64,000 bases of DNA from Capra hircus (Eukaryota > Chordata > Mammalia > Artiodactyla > Bovidae), in the NCBI RefSeq assembly GCF_001704415.2, contig NC_030811.1, forward strand, positions 55,603,591-55,667,590, in the 5' to 3' direction. Below the pieces are notes generated by a model. That model made no database searches. It was not told the DNA's origin and was given only the letters and a program-made list of their open reading frames with translations. The position numbers and the translations under genes were made by a program. The stretch's first letter is position 1. Every line of letters begins with the position of its first letter. Shown here in pieces: positions 20,728 through 32,931 of this stretch.

Positions 20728-22718
20728 CTGGAGAGAAACAGCAAAGTTTCAGAGGAATTACATAGCAACTGGGGCCTTTCCAATGTTCCCGTGCAAACTG
20801 ATGAGCTGTAGCTTTCTTTTAAAATTCATCTACATATGAGAGCCAAATCAGATTAGGAGAGCTTAGGTTGGTCTTAATCATTTAATATAATCCTTGCTTT
20901 GACTATCATATGAGTCAGTTCCATTTCCCCTACATAGCTTTCCTTTAACTTTTTAGTAGACAGTTCAATAAAATGCTTAAAAATGCAAATTCAATATCTA
21001 CTATGTAAAAAACACTGTGAGAAAAGTTGTAACACAACCTGCCTGCCCTTGGAAGTTTATAGAACTCAGTGAGCATAAAAATGGAAAGGGCCTAAGGAGA
21101 AGCCCAAAGAAAGGCCCCTAGGAAGGTTAGGGAAGGAGGGTATTTTCCCTCCCACTGTGACAGTTGCAAACAGCATTATGGAGGCCATGATATTTGAGCT
21201 GAGCCCTAAGGCTATTCATTCTAGGTGGAGGGGGTGAAATAAGCAAGGTGACAGGACAGGGAAAAGTGCAGGATGTGTCTGGGGAATGACTCGAACTTAG
21301 GAATTCTTTTAGAGTCAGAAAGGGAAAGCCTGGAAAGGGTCATGATCTGTTCAGGGAGGAAGGTTCCAAAGTACCAAGCTAGGGTTAGGACTTAGATAGG
21401 CACTAGAAGCCCCTTAAGATGTTTGGGCAGCATAGTACTAAGATGTTTTCTGCTGTTATTTGGGAGAATTAATCTGGCAAGATGGAGAGGGTAGGAAAGA
21501 GCAATGGAAGCTGGCGCTGGGAAAATCATTTTAGAAGTTTCACATCATAAAGCTCAAAGACAAAGTAAGGGAGGTGAGATACAGTGCCATTTTAAGGTGG
21601 GCGTGTGATGGAAGCATGGATAGGTGCACAGCAGCAGGCGGTCCTAGCTGTAGGTGGAGTCTGTCAGAGACTTCCACCAGGAAGGCAGAGAGAACGGAGA
21701 CAATGGGGGAGAGTGTGACCGGGGAGAAAGATGGTAGACTTCATCTTAGGCCTGCCGACTCAAGGTACCAGGGCCATATTTGGATGGAAGAAGGCCAACA
21801 GGGTTGGAAACCAGGAGAGGGGTCAGATCTGGAAATGTTACCTTTGAGAGATCACCATGCTGGAGAGACAGTTGATGTTGGGCTGGACTGATCATCTCAA
21901 CAACTCAAAAATACCAAAGTGTGCTATGATATGGGACTAATGGTGGTAACTCATTACACAGTGACATGAAAGCTGGAAGGAAGCCAAATGCTAATCAAAG
22001 GAGATATAGTGTTTAAAAGTATACAAATGCTTACTTGACTTTTACAATGACCAAGATAGAAGTGATACTAGCATTTAATACACAGAAGTGAAGGATGATA
22101 AAAAAATCCTGTAATGAAATTGGCAAGACAAAAGTTGTCCTATACAAGTAGCAATAGAATTCTGTTAATAAAATAATACTAATGAACATATATTACAGCT
22201 ATTAGAAGTGCAAAAGTATTCTTTACCCAAAAAAAGGTGCTAATTTTTGTTTTTATTTGAAATAAAGGAAGGAAGGAAAGAACACAGGTAGAAAGGAAAG
22301 AGATATTTTAAAAGAGCCATTCCTGGCAGTGAGGTCTTCTAGGAAATGGTGCTGTCTTGGAAAGTGGGCTAGAGGATGCATCACTGAGAAAACTCTTGGT
22401 ACTAAATGCAGAATGGTGAGACTGAAACGGAATGGGCTTCCCACCACTAATTCCTGTCATTGCCTGACTGAAGCCCCTTTTTCTCTTGGCAGGGAATGAT
22501 GGAGATAGCAGTGTCACTGTCTAATCTTCCCAGGAACCAGTCACACTCCAGGAAGGAGGATGGGGAAAGAGGCTCCATCAACCCAGCCAGCCAAAGCCAC
22601 GAGTACAGTAGCAGAATGGAGCCAGGTTCTAGCCAAAGAATCATGCGGAGCATCTGAGCTTACTTCCAGACACCCTTCTCTAGTTTTTCTCTCCATCAAT
22701 GGATTGGCAAACACGTAC
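20728..22718 (-). other. PDE1C intron, 2.0 kb, no recognised young SINE
   Basis: This is the only intron longer than 1 kb without a Bov-family insertion. The segment 21000-21890 is purine-rich and looks like a degraded old interspersed repeat, but I cannot name it. Poly-purine GGAAGGAAG lies near 22265. No exon or RNA gene was seen. Confidence 0.6.
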
Positions 22719-22800
22719 CTACTTGCGACTGGGCAACCATGGTGGACTTCCGATCACACAAAGGAGAAAAAGGCAGACCCAGCTCTGCTTCTCTATCGCC
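22719..22800 (-). CDS. PDE1C: PDE1C coding exon 9 of 13 in window (invariant glutamine)
   Basis: The exon has 82 nucleotides: 27 codons plus one base. It starts GDREAELGLPFSPLCDRK and ends STMVAQSQV. PFSPLCDR is a class-wide motif of the M-loop region. Gln26 of the exon corresponds to the invariant purine-binding glutamine (SQVGF motif). In a dual-specificity enzyme such as PDE1C it can bind either adenine or guanine (family knowledge). The acceptor is TTTTCTAG and the donor is GTACGT. The SQV-GF motif is cut by the intron, so the glutamine lies here and the stacking Phe opens the next exon. The plus-strand frame at 22560-22844 is only antisense of this exon. Confidence 0.96.
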
Positions 22801-23634
22801 CTAGAAAAACAGGAGGTCAAAGTAAATTAAGAACAGAAGGCTGAGCCACCCAGATTTTACTTCACAACTTTAGCTTCCACCAAGGCCACTGGTCTTTCTT
22901 TTCATTATTACAGTCACATTATGTAGTAAGTCCTGCACCCTGTTCCTCTGCATAAAAGACACCTGGAGGCTGAAGCCCTCCAGGGTCCAATCATTCCATC
23001 CAACTGCAAAAGCGCATGCTGTTGTACAGAAAGCCTCATCAGGCAGCAATAGGTCTCCTGAGGAAAATAAACAAAGCAACGCATCCTGTGGCCGAGAGCC
23101 AGCACAGAGTCAAGAATTCTTGTGTGTTCTTCAGTCATCCTACCTGTAGCCCTATTTGAGCCTGCAGACCCCTCCAGTTGTGGACAGTGTCTGAGATACC
23201 AATTCTAACTGGGCTGATTCAGAATCATTCTCCGAATGGTACCTAAAGGCATACACAACTGGAATTAAGTGCTTCCGGGGCCTTCCCTGCAGGGCTCAGT
23301 GATGATGAAAAGTGGAACAAAAAAGCGGTAGAGTAAATAATTGCTTCTGTTTATCAAGTTAGACAATAATAAGACATGATTCTCTGGCCAATATGTTCTC
23401 AATCTCACCAAAAGGCAAGACTTGCTTGTAATACAAGGCTTGCTTGTAATAAGCAAGCGCTATGGAAAGTCTAATTAAAAATGGAGATGATTTTAAAGAA
23501 CAGCTCTGAACCAGAGCTCAATACTTCAGTCACATATCCAGAGGAAAGGGAAAGTGGGTCACACTTCTGAGAGCCACAAAGTTGTGTTTATTCAATTCAC
23601 AAGAAAAGAATCTGCTCAGGTTAATGGCTACTGA

Positions 23635-23800
23635 CTTCAGCTTGAACCTGGCCTTGCTCCCACCACCTGTGTGATCATAGCAAGTGTATTTTTCCCTCTC
23701 TACATTTAAGTTTTATCACCTATAAAATGTAGGATAATAATCCCTATGTCATCAATAACAATGACAATTACCTGAGAAAATGTATACAAGTAAATTCAAA
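23635..23800 (+). repeat. MIR relic
   Basis: GCTTGAACCTGGCCTTGCTC, then 'ctataaaatgtaggataataatccctatgtca', in sense MIR order. Confidence 0.45.
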
Positions 23801-25039
23801 GAACAAGTATTATTTCTCAATAGATATTTCCACTAAGTGAAGATCTGAGAAACATTTATTGAACTTAATACATCTAACTGTTACACTCTGACTATAATAA
23901 ATATCATCAGTGAACTAACAGTAAATAAAGAGTAATAATAAACTAGTTTGACAACCCAGTCTAGTTTAAAAACTGAATGTTTTTTCTTTCTAAGGCATGT
24001 TACCAGAGAGAAAGGAGAAAACTAACACGCACATTTAAGATCTATTGAAAAGAAGGAAAAGGAATGGGCCTCTGAGGAAGCTGAATAGTGGGGCTCACAG
24101 TGGGTGCTGGGACATCCAAGGGCCTCAGGAACAGTCTCGAAGTGGCTTAGTTCCCTCTGTACCCTTTTCCTGTATTAACAAACCATAGGACACAATGGTC
24201 CTTCTGTTTCCAAGTATGCCTTGCTAAGGGCTGCTTTATCGCTCAAGTAGCATGATAAAAAGAACTTATTCCAAAGCTTTTTCTATCTGGGCAATATGAC
24301 GAGAAGGAAGAGTCTTTATAAGGTAAATGTAGTGGTGCAGATGGTTCAGTGGGCTGGCTCAGCCAACACAAATAAAACTCACTCTTATCCCCTATGAAGC
24401 AGGGATATACATTGTTTTGTTGGTGTATTTTAATGGGGGTGGCTTAAAAGAACACTAACTGCTTGACTACTAAGATATCCATTACTTTGAATTTTATTAC
24501 TGAAAAGTCTAAACATCATTAAGCATCTTATCCTACGGACTTGCCCATACTCATATCACTTACATCCTTTGAATTTAAATAACTACTACTACTAATTTCT
24601 ATAAACCTATTTTAAGATAGTGATCCCAGAATTCCCTCTGGAGGCAGATACATTTATAAACTGGAAAAAATACACAGAAATTAATACAGAAGAATGTACT
24701 TCTACAGGTGAATCTAGCTTGACTAATACAATATTGTATGACTCCATGACTACTGGTCCTTGTGGAATTATTCATTCACTTTCCTCTTTATTAAAGAGGT
24801 CAATGTTTTCCAAAAAAAGGGCAAGAGTCTCAGTTGGCAAAAAGGACATTTTTTAGTGAACTCATTTTATTTTTCCAGGACAGTGCACAAAAATAAATAA
24901 CTTTCATTCTTGTGGGAGGGTTAAGATAGCTGACTAAAGCAATCTACATAAGCTGTCTACAAAAGGAACACAATGAATGCTTGATTTATGAATAGAAAGG
25001 TGAATTTGGTTAGAAATACTCAAGTTCCTTTGGCCATTT

Positions 25040-25455
25040 GGACATCTGTGATAAGCAAGCTGAGGGAGCAAGCAGGCAGTTAACTGTTCACAACCTTCCC
25101 TTATTTCCTGTCCACATAGCTAGACTACACTTCCCAGAATCTGCCAGTTTGTGTTAGACAACAAAACAAGAGGAGAGAGGGTATGTTTCCACCACAGCTC
25201 TGGCCTACAAAATCTCCTACGCCTATGTGCCTATGTCCTTCCTTCTTTTGCTGCCCTGATGTAGATAAACTCCATGGAAGCCATGTAGATGGTAGAGTCT
25301 GGATCTAAAAGCACTGCTTATTGTAAACCATCTTCCAATCAAGAAACACTGGTTGGTACTTTACATGAGTTGGTGATAAAGTTTCATTTTATGTGTGCTG
25401 TTTTACATTTTGGGGGTTTGTTTGTTACAGCAGCTATCTGTAACCAGCAAACCGA
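25040..25455 (+). repeat. Possible ancient LTR relic (MaLR-like)
   Basis: ACACTTCCCAGAATCTGCCA, TCCTTCCTTCTTTTGCTGCC and GGGGTTTGTTTGTTACAGCA recall the order of a mammal-wide LTR-type repeat. It is heavily diverged and no internal proviral sequence is seen. Confidence 0.4.
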
Positions 25456-26167
25456 GCAAGAGAAACAAAGGTTCTTTCTGTGTTGGAACTTTGCAGGGCA
25501 GATTGCATCTCTCAATGCAAGAGCTTCAAAAGACCATTGGGTGATATCACAAGAGAGTATTTCTCAGTAGAGTGGAGAAAAGGTAATTCACTGGGGAGAC
25601 AACAAAAGCATCAAGTTGAACAAAATGCAGCAATATATACTCTTCTTTCCCAGGGAAGAAGTTACAAATATGAGGTATGAGCAAATTACTGTAATTCTGG
25701 ATTTAAGATAAGTATAGTAAAGACATCTTTGCCCTCCCCTCTCAGAAATTATCCTCTCAAAACAGAATAAGAAACAATAGAAACATAAACAAGGAGCAGG
25801 AGAAATCTGTAAACTCAATCAAAACTATGTGAGGAACAACTGTCAAATGCTGTGAATATCCAGGAGGGGTGATGCAAGACACCCAGTGAAAAGGCCTATG
25901 GCTACAGATGTCAGATAAAGTTTGAAGAAGAGAGGTTTTCAAAATTCATTCAGATAGGAAAAATACCCCACATCCATCATGTGGGAAAACCAGAGAGACA
26001 GCTGACACTGATGTGAAGAGCTACTCTGAACCCTCTTTAGCTTCAAGAAATAGTAAAGAAGAGAATGCTGAATGAGAAAATATACAAGCACGGCAAGAGT
26101 GTATGGAGAACAGACTGTGCCATGAGCCGTCCTACAACTACTGCCTACTGCCGACTGGCAAGAAGTA

Positions 26168-26198
26168 AAGGCTAACACACACACGCACACACACACAG
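26168..26198 (+). repeat. CA microsatellite
   Basis: ACACACACGCACACACACAC: an imperfect CA dinucleotide tract. Confidence 0.9.
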
Positions 26199-26335
26199 CC
26201 CATGTCATAGAAACCTCATAATAAACCATGCAGCTTAGAACATTGCTATTCCAGTTTCTCCCTGGCACTTATCTCCTGAAAACACTTGGTCAAAAAATAA
26301 TGCATTTCGCTCAAAGATGGTAAATAATAATCAAA

Positions 26336-26410
26336 TGAAGAAGGAGAGGAAGGGCAGAGGAAGAGGTGATGGAGGTAGAGGAGGAAGGGAAGGAGGAGGA
26401 AGAGGCAGCA
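26336..26410 (+). repeat. Purine-only GGA/GAA-rich tract
   Basis: About 75 bases are nearly all A and G (for example GGAGGTAGAGGAGGAAGGGA), interrupted by few pyrimidines. The frame across it encodes only Gly/Arg/Glu low complexity and is not a gene. Confidence 0.85.
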
Positions 26411-27149
26411 CTATACCAATACCAGGAGGAAAACAAAAAAAACCTGATGGAAAGATACTTTACATGGAAAGGAAAAATGGAAAAAGGAACAGAAAAACAA
26501 AAATAACAGGGAACATTCATCAAAAAAAAAAACCAGTGCCACCAAGTGATGACCAAACATACATACTCCCAGGATGGGAAAAAAATTCCTGAAATTATTA
26601 AGAACCAGGGCTCAGGGAAACAGGAACTAGAAGAGCTCAGGGAAGATATGGAAAAGAAAAACAGAACCATCACATAAATGAAGACTGTAGTGGAGGCAGC
26701 ACAAAGGAGAGTTATTTTTGATAAAAAAAAGAAAAAACACATTAAGAGACATAGAATTCAGGAATGAAAAAAATACCACTCATCAGAGAGTTACAAGACA
26801 ATTTAAAGGAAAATAACAGAGAACAAAAACAAGAGAGGCAACATACAAATAACTGTTTTTCCAAAAGAAGGAAGCAAATGGAAAAGGAAATTGTTAAAGA
26901 TTTCATCAGTGGAACGTGAATCTATACAGAAAAGGAACACACCAGGTCCCAAGAAAAACTATTAAAGAGCAATCATTATTGAAATATAGCCTAGTAATGT
27001 CACTGGGCTTCAAACATAAAGAAAAATTTTTAGGGTACATAAGCAAAAATATATATCATCTAGACATGAAAATAATTCTAGCATGGCCTCCAACCTCTGC
27101 ATAGCAACATTCTTAGGTGGAAGACATTTGAACAAAATATAAAAAGGAC

Positions 27150-27521
27150 TTCAGTTCAGTCACTCAGTTGTGTCTGACTCTTTGCAACTCCATGGACTGC
27201 AGCACGCCAGGCCTCCCTGTCCATCACCAACTCCCAGAGTTTACTCAAAGTCATGTCCATTGAGTGGGTGAAGCCGTCCAACCATCTCATCCTCTGTCAT
27301 CCCCTTCTCCTCCTGCCTTCAATCTTTTCCAGCATCAGGGTCTTTTCCAATGAGTCAGCTCTTCACATCAGGTGGCCAAAGTATTGGCGTTTCAGTTGCA
27401 GCATCAATCCTTCCAATGAATATTCAGGACTGATTTCCTTTAGGATGGACTGGCTGGATCTCCCTGCAGTCCAAGGGACTCTCAAGAGTCTTCTCCAAAC
27501 CACAGTTCAAAAGCATCAATC
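27150..27521 (-). mobile_element. BovB 3'-end fragment, antisense, with 9-base target duplication
   Basis: It begins TTCAGTTCAGTCACTCAGTT (reverse of the BovB 3' end) and runs through CCATCACCAACTCCCAGAGT to AACCACAGTTCAAAAGCATC. AAAAAGGAC at 27141-27149 and 27522-27530 are the duplication. It is 5' truncated and contains only the 3' end of the reverse-transcriptase frame plus UTR. It interrupts the L1 relic. Confidence 0.9.
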
Positions 27522-30097
27522 AAAAAGGACCTCAGGGAAAGGAAATTTGATTCGAAAAATGTTTTACCCAAGCAAACTGTGACCCGAGTATAAAAGCAGT
27601 GGAAAAACTTGCAAGCACACAGAAATGTGGCTTTTAGCACTCCTAGAAGACACCACTCAAGGAACAACTTTGACCAACCAATAGATGAATGAACCAACCA
27701 TGGCCAAAGTGCCAGCACTGAGTAGAGCCAAGACAAGAACAACTGGAAAAATTATGCTTTGCCACACTTGTTTATTTTCCATCGTTCTGGGTCACATTGT
27801 TTTTGGTGTATATTTTGGAAACAGCATATGGTACATGAGATAGAACGCTCACTTAGAAAATAGAATTTAGAAATAATATAGCCAACAAACAGTAACAAGG
27901 AATTAGTCATGTTATGAAAGGAAAAGGGGAAAAGTGTTGGGAGGTACTGAATAAGCACTAGCTTTCTTATGTGTATAGATGGGGGTGCAAATATACCATT
28001 TAAACCTGATATATATAAAGGAATAGAGCTATATCTAAATGGCAAAGGTGCAGACTACAAGAATTAAGCAAGTTGATACAACTAGCTGTTGGGGAAGAGG
28101 CAAGAGGAAGTAGAAGCCTGCTAATTTTTATCAATACTATCTAAATAAATAGAGGATATAAAGTTTGCATTACCAAGTTAGCTAATATTAAAACTAAAAA
28201 CATAATATAAAACTTCCAAGTCATCAGAAGAAATAAATACATAATAAGCAGATGGTACAGCCAATATAGTGAACAATTTAAAAATAAGCCACAAAATAGA
28301 AATCATAATATAAAATAGGATAGTACCTAAGAGCAAAGATTCCTGTCATATCAACAGATGTTAATATGGTTAATTTCAAATAAGGAAAGAATCTTAGATT
28401 GGCTCATAAAAAAACCCTCAATTATAAGCAATGTTTAAAAGACACAACCAAATAAAAGTGTCTCTGAAAGGTTAGGGTAAAAAGTTAAAAGTAAAAGATT
28501 ATAGTAAAAAGACAAGAGTCTGTTCTTAAAATGAGCTGAATTTGAATTCTAGGTAAAAGCATTAGATAAGACAAAGAAGCAGGCTTTATAATGATAGAGG
28601 ATTCAATAAACTATGAAAACCTAGCAATTATGAATATCTAAGAACCAAATAACACAGAATCAACATTCAGGAAGCAAAAACTATACTACACAGAAACAGA
28701 AAATAATAATAGAAACACCTGTCAGCCCACGAAACATCACATTTTTTTAAAATAACATATAAAATACCTAAACGACATAATTGATAAGGAAGAAGGATAT
28801 GCCTGGTGTTTCAAGTGGAAGATAAACTGACTTTTCAAGAGTCATGACCATTCACAAAAATTGACTTTTTTAGTAGGTGAAAAGCAAATTTCACAATAAG
28901 CCCCAAACAATGAAAAATTCTGTGATCAAATTTTGATAAGTCACAAATCAATTACAAAAGTAGAAAGCAAAGGAAACTAGCACTGGGAAAATCACATAAA
29001 CAAACATGCATCTGAAGCAACTCTAAGTAAAGAAAAATCAAAACCCAGATTACAAAATATTTAATAAAGACTGATTGTGAACTCACTGCACATCAGAACC
29101 TACAAGATTCATGATTAACAAAAAGATAAACCCCTAGCCTTACATTTACTAATATTGAACAGGCAGAATGAAAATAAATGAATTGGACATCCAACTTGGG
29201 GAGTTAGCAAAAGAAATGAATTAATGATAATCATGCAGAAGAAATAAATTAATAAAAATAAAAGCAATTTATATCATAAAATAAAAAAGAAATAATCAAA
29301 TATTCAAATGATCAGCTAACTTTATACAGAAGAGAAAAGACAGTGGTATATGAAATACACAAAAAATGGGGAAATAACCACAAACACAGAGGAAATTAAA
29401 AGAATTGTAGGTGATGTTTATAAAACATAAAAATATACAGCAATACTTAGGAAATGAATCTCCAGAGTTTCTCAAGATGTATTTACCAAAAAGGCAAACT
29501 CACAGTTTCTTAAAAGTCAGTATTTCATTGAAAAAGACCTGAGGCAGAGGCTTGGATTTTATAAAATATGGTTATAAAACTGAAGATGTAACTTACTCTT
29601 TCAGCAATGCATAAGAGGTCTGGTCTATCAGCACTGAGGATATGCCCTTATTTTGAAATACAACCCAACATCTAAATGTAATTTTTTCAAAGACTCTACA
29701 GTCTCATTGAGATTTCCCATTTGAACTGTCCAATTTAAAATCTATAGTTAAGAGCTAAGGCAACATTTCTCCTACAAGGGTTACTTACCATGGCTTATAG
29801 CATCTGGGTTAAAATATTAAGTCAATAAAAATAATTTACTGAATCATAATTACTAAAAAAAATACTTCCAGTCCAGTGAGCTAACAGTCCATTTCTGATT
29901 GGCAAGAAATTCAATATGGTTATTTTCATATTGCCTCTGGTACATTTTCTTTCAAATCAAGCTTATGTTTGTGCAAATAAGGTTTCCTTTAGTGGGAAAA
30001 ATGTTCCCGTTTAAGTAATTTCTCATATTCACTCTCACAATCGAAAAAGGAACCACTTCAACACCTCAAATTTACAAGTGAACTATGATTTACCTCT

Positions 30098-30647
30098 GCT
30101 GCGGCTAAGTCGCTTCAGTCGTGTCCGACTGTGCGGCCCCGTAGACGGCAGCCCACCTGGCTCCCCCGTCCCCGGGATTCTCCAGGCAAGAACACTGGAG
30201 TGGGTTGCCATTTCCTTCTCCAATGCAGGAAAGTGAAAAGTCAAAGTGAAGTCACTCAGTCGTGTCTGACTGTGCGGCCCCACCGACGGCAGCCCACCGG
30301 GTTCCCCCGTCCCTGGGATTCTCCAGGCAAGAACACTGGAGTGGGTTGCTATTTCCTTATCCAATGCATGAAAGTGAAAAGTGAAAGTGAAGTCGCTCAG
30401 TCGTGTCCTACTCTGTGCGACCCCATAGACGGCAGCCCACCAGCCTCCCCCGTCCCTGGGATTCTCCAGTCAAGAACACTGGAGTGGGGTGCTATTTCCT
30501 TCTCCAATGCATGAAAGTCAAAAGTGAAAGTGAAGTCGCTCAGTTGTGTTCGACTCCTAGCGACCCCGTGGACTGCAGCCTGCCAGGCTCCTCTGCCCAT
30601 GGGATTTTCCAGCAAGGGTACTGGAGTGGGGTGCCATTGCCATCTCC
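30098..30647 (-). mobile_element. Tetrameric Bov-A element in one target duplication
   Basis: Four Bov-A units follow each other in the same orientation. The linker word CAATGC recurs at 30221, 30362 and 30505 (spacing 141 and 143). Each unit has CGGCAGCCCACC or GACTGCAGCCTGCC wording and GGGATTCTCCAGGCAAGAAC or a close variant. ATGATTTACCTCT at 30085-30097 and 30648-30660 flanks the whole block, and no duplication lies between units. It therefore inserted once, as a four-unit element, instead of the usual two-unit Bov-A2. Confidence 0.93.
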
Positions 30648-32265
30648 ATGATTTACCTCTAGCTTCAGATTAAAATTACTAGTTTATAGTGGGTGTATTA
30701 CAAAAGCAATGATCAAAAAAAGCATATGATAATGGAAGTGGAGATTAACATTAGACAAGTAATTTCTGGAAAAATGGCTCAAAATTAACCTTCAATTAAG
30801 AGTGAATTTGGAGTCATTCTTGTACAGACAACATGGCCACACCTGTACAGTGTTGGTTCCTCTCACCCCTTGGGTTCCCTTTGAGAACCTCTGTGAGGCC
30901 AAGCGTTGACCATGTAAGGAGACAACCATATGCTGAATAAGGAACCTGCCGGCACACTCACAGAACAGCTTAGCGGGGGCACACACGTGTACATGTGTTG
31001 GACAGAATGTTGGACAGAAAGTGCACTCTTGGGCAGAATGAAGAAAACACTTAATGTGGGGAGGACTCTAAGGGAAAAGGCTGGTCCAACCTTCCTTTAA
31101 ATCCCCCAATGTCCCCCGAAACAAGTCACAGAGAAGACCGTTGGGAACCAGAGCAGTGATTTCACTAGTCCCAGGCCACAGATCAGCTGGAATAAGAATT
31201 CCAATAGAGGGGCTTCTGAACTTTGCTTAATGTACAGTTAACTCTAGTCCCACCTCAATACCAGATATTACGGGCAGCTTTAGAAGGAAAAAAAACGAAG
31301 ACAGAAATGCCTTCTATAATTTCTCCATTCAAATGAGAATCCTGAGAATAACCCTAAGAATAATTTGCTTCCAAAAATCTGAGTAACTGGTGAAAGGGTA
31401 TATCTCTTGTCAGTTTAGGGGACAAAGTTGAGACTGGTTAATATGTAATGTTTTATGGAATGTCAGAGGTCTCTGAATCTGTACTGTAACCTCTCAGTAA
31501 ATTAACAGGAACTAATGAATTAACCATATGAACTTGAATTAACTGTAGTTCCGGTCCCACAGTCTACATGCCATCTTGCCTTGAGCCTCAGGACCTCACT
31601 TCTCAAAGCAGATATTTTAATGGCAGCTCTTCTTGAGAAGAGCTTAGTACACATGCCTGGCTTTGAGAAGATAGCAGTCTTGGTGCTATGTATTTATTTA
31701 CCATTTTACTTCTCTAATTCTATGTAGCTTAAAAAAAAATTTAAGCAGTGTATCCTCATTAAAGACTCTGATTTTTCTTATAGAAAACACTACCCTGTGT
31801 CTTAGGATATAGTAAGTTTAAATATAATTGGAACAGTAGCTTCAAATAATTTTCTGAACTCAAATTGCTCCAACTGGCTTTGGAATTGGACAACATGGGT
31901 TTGTCTGCTAGAAAGGAACAGCCCAGTCAATTATAACAGAGAAGCAGGTCACAGTGACTGCCATTTGGTTACCCCATTAGGAAAAAAAGTAAAACCGTAT
32001 CTCAGATGATATTTTGACAAAAGATTGCCACAAGGAAATGCTTTCCCCCACCTCAAACAGAAATGCATAGGATAGAAATACCATAACATTCTGACAATCA
32101 GAACGTAGGTGAAAATCAAACATCACATGACCAGCAGGCCAAAAAATACAAGCTGTAAACCATCCCTTCAAAAAGAAGATAATTGTAACCACAACAGTCC
32201 TGATCACAGTGTTGCTGGCTATATTCACGGACGACACCAGTGGGGGGAACAAAGCAACAAGGTAC

Positions 32266-32386
32266 CTGTCTGAAGAACTCCTCCAGGAGCGACATGGTCC
32301 AGCGATGGTGGAGCTCCCATGCTTTTGCTGGATGGCTGATGTCTGCCGTGTGCAACATCAAGGATAATGCTTTTGGCTTTTCAATT
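32266..32386 (-). CDS. PDE1C: PDE1C coding exon 8 of 13 in window (second metal Asp)
   Basis: The exon has 121 nucleotides. One base completes Ala, then it reads IEKPKALSLMLHTADISHPA and KAWELHHRWTMSLLEEFFRQ. The HTADISHPAK motif contains the downstream Asp (exon residue 15), the third protein ligand class of the divalent metals in HD phosphodiesterases. SLLEEFFRQ continues into the GDREAELG loop of the next exon. The acceptor is TTTACAG and the donor is GTACCT, a weaker donor than most in this gene. The exon ends on a codon boundary. The following 9.5 kb intron is the largest AT-rich, L1-derived block in the window. Confidence 0.96.
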
Positions 32387-32931
32387 CTGTAAACCCAAAG
32401 GACGCAAACACATAATGACCAGACTCACAAAATCTCAGTAAGAGTTTTTTAAATACCACTATTTTTTAAAAATCCCTTCCATGTTCCCATCTCAAAGCCC
32501 TCTGCTGCTGAACTGGGGGGAAGTCATCATTTCATCCTCCAACTGGGACATTTATCAGCATGGTCTCCATGTTTATTGAACTGGACACCTCAAAAACTGA
32601 CTTAAAACCATTTCTGGAATATCTGCCATCATGAAAAAGACAACAAGAATCCAAGAGTCACTCACTGACCTTTATTTGTTGCCTCTGCATTGAAGGGATC
32701 TTTTAAATTCTCATTAGGGCAAATTGTTACTGCCCCTATTCTTTATTTTAACCCTGATGAGAAATATCTGTGATAGGTAATATTCTCATGTGCTCTCCTC
32801 CAAGCATCACTACTTTATGAGACCATTTAATAAAGTTATATTAAAAGAGATAAACTTTAAAGGTACCGTGACATGGACAAGGAGGAGGTCAAACACCTAT
32901 TAAAAACACATGAGGTTACAGGCTCACTCAC
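32387..32931 (-). other. PDE1C intron, 545 bases
   Basis: This is the shortest intron of the window. There is no repeat or motif I recognise beyond its splice sites (donor GTGAGT at the high-coordinate side, acceptor TTTACAG at 32387). Confidence 0.85.

Larger units (their letters stand above)
25940..29530 (+). repeat. Ancient L1 relic, sense, interrupted by a BovB fragment
   Basis: The 26280-26900 part has the Lys/Glu-coding A-rich wording of an old L1 ORF1. 28640-29330 aligns by eye, in order, with the endonuclease end of L1 ORF2, for example 'ttcacaaaaattgactttttt...aaagcaaatttcacaa' and 'atcaattacaaaagtagaaagcaaag'. It has no open frame of any length. The exact subfamily (L1M or HAL1-like) and borders are uncertain. 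Confidence 0.5.
22801..32265 (-). other. PDE1C intron, 9.5 kb
   Basis: Segments 22801-23630 and 23810-25040 hold nothing I can identify. 25040-25455 resembles an old LTR. 25940-29530 is a degraded sense L1 split by a BovB fragment. 30098-30647 is the four-unit Bov-A element. 30660-32265 is plain AT-rich intron with no recognised element. Confidence 0.65.

Noticed and set aside
22560..22844. 94-codon plus-strand frame
   Set aside because: It is antisense to the PDE1C exon at 22719-22800.
26317..26592. Gly/Arg-rich frame resembling an RGG protein
   Set aside because: It arises from the GGA-rich purine tract in an L1 relic and has no conserved domain.
30098..30647. Regular repeats of about 141 bases as a CRISPR-like or satellite array
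   Set aside because: They are Bov-A SINE units within a single target duplication, in a vertebrate intron.
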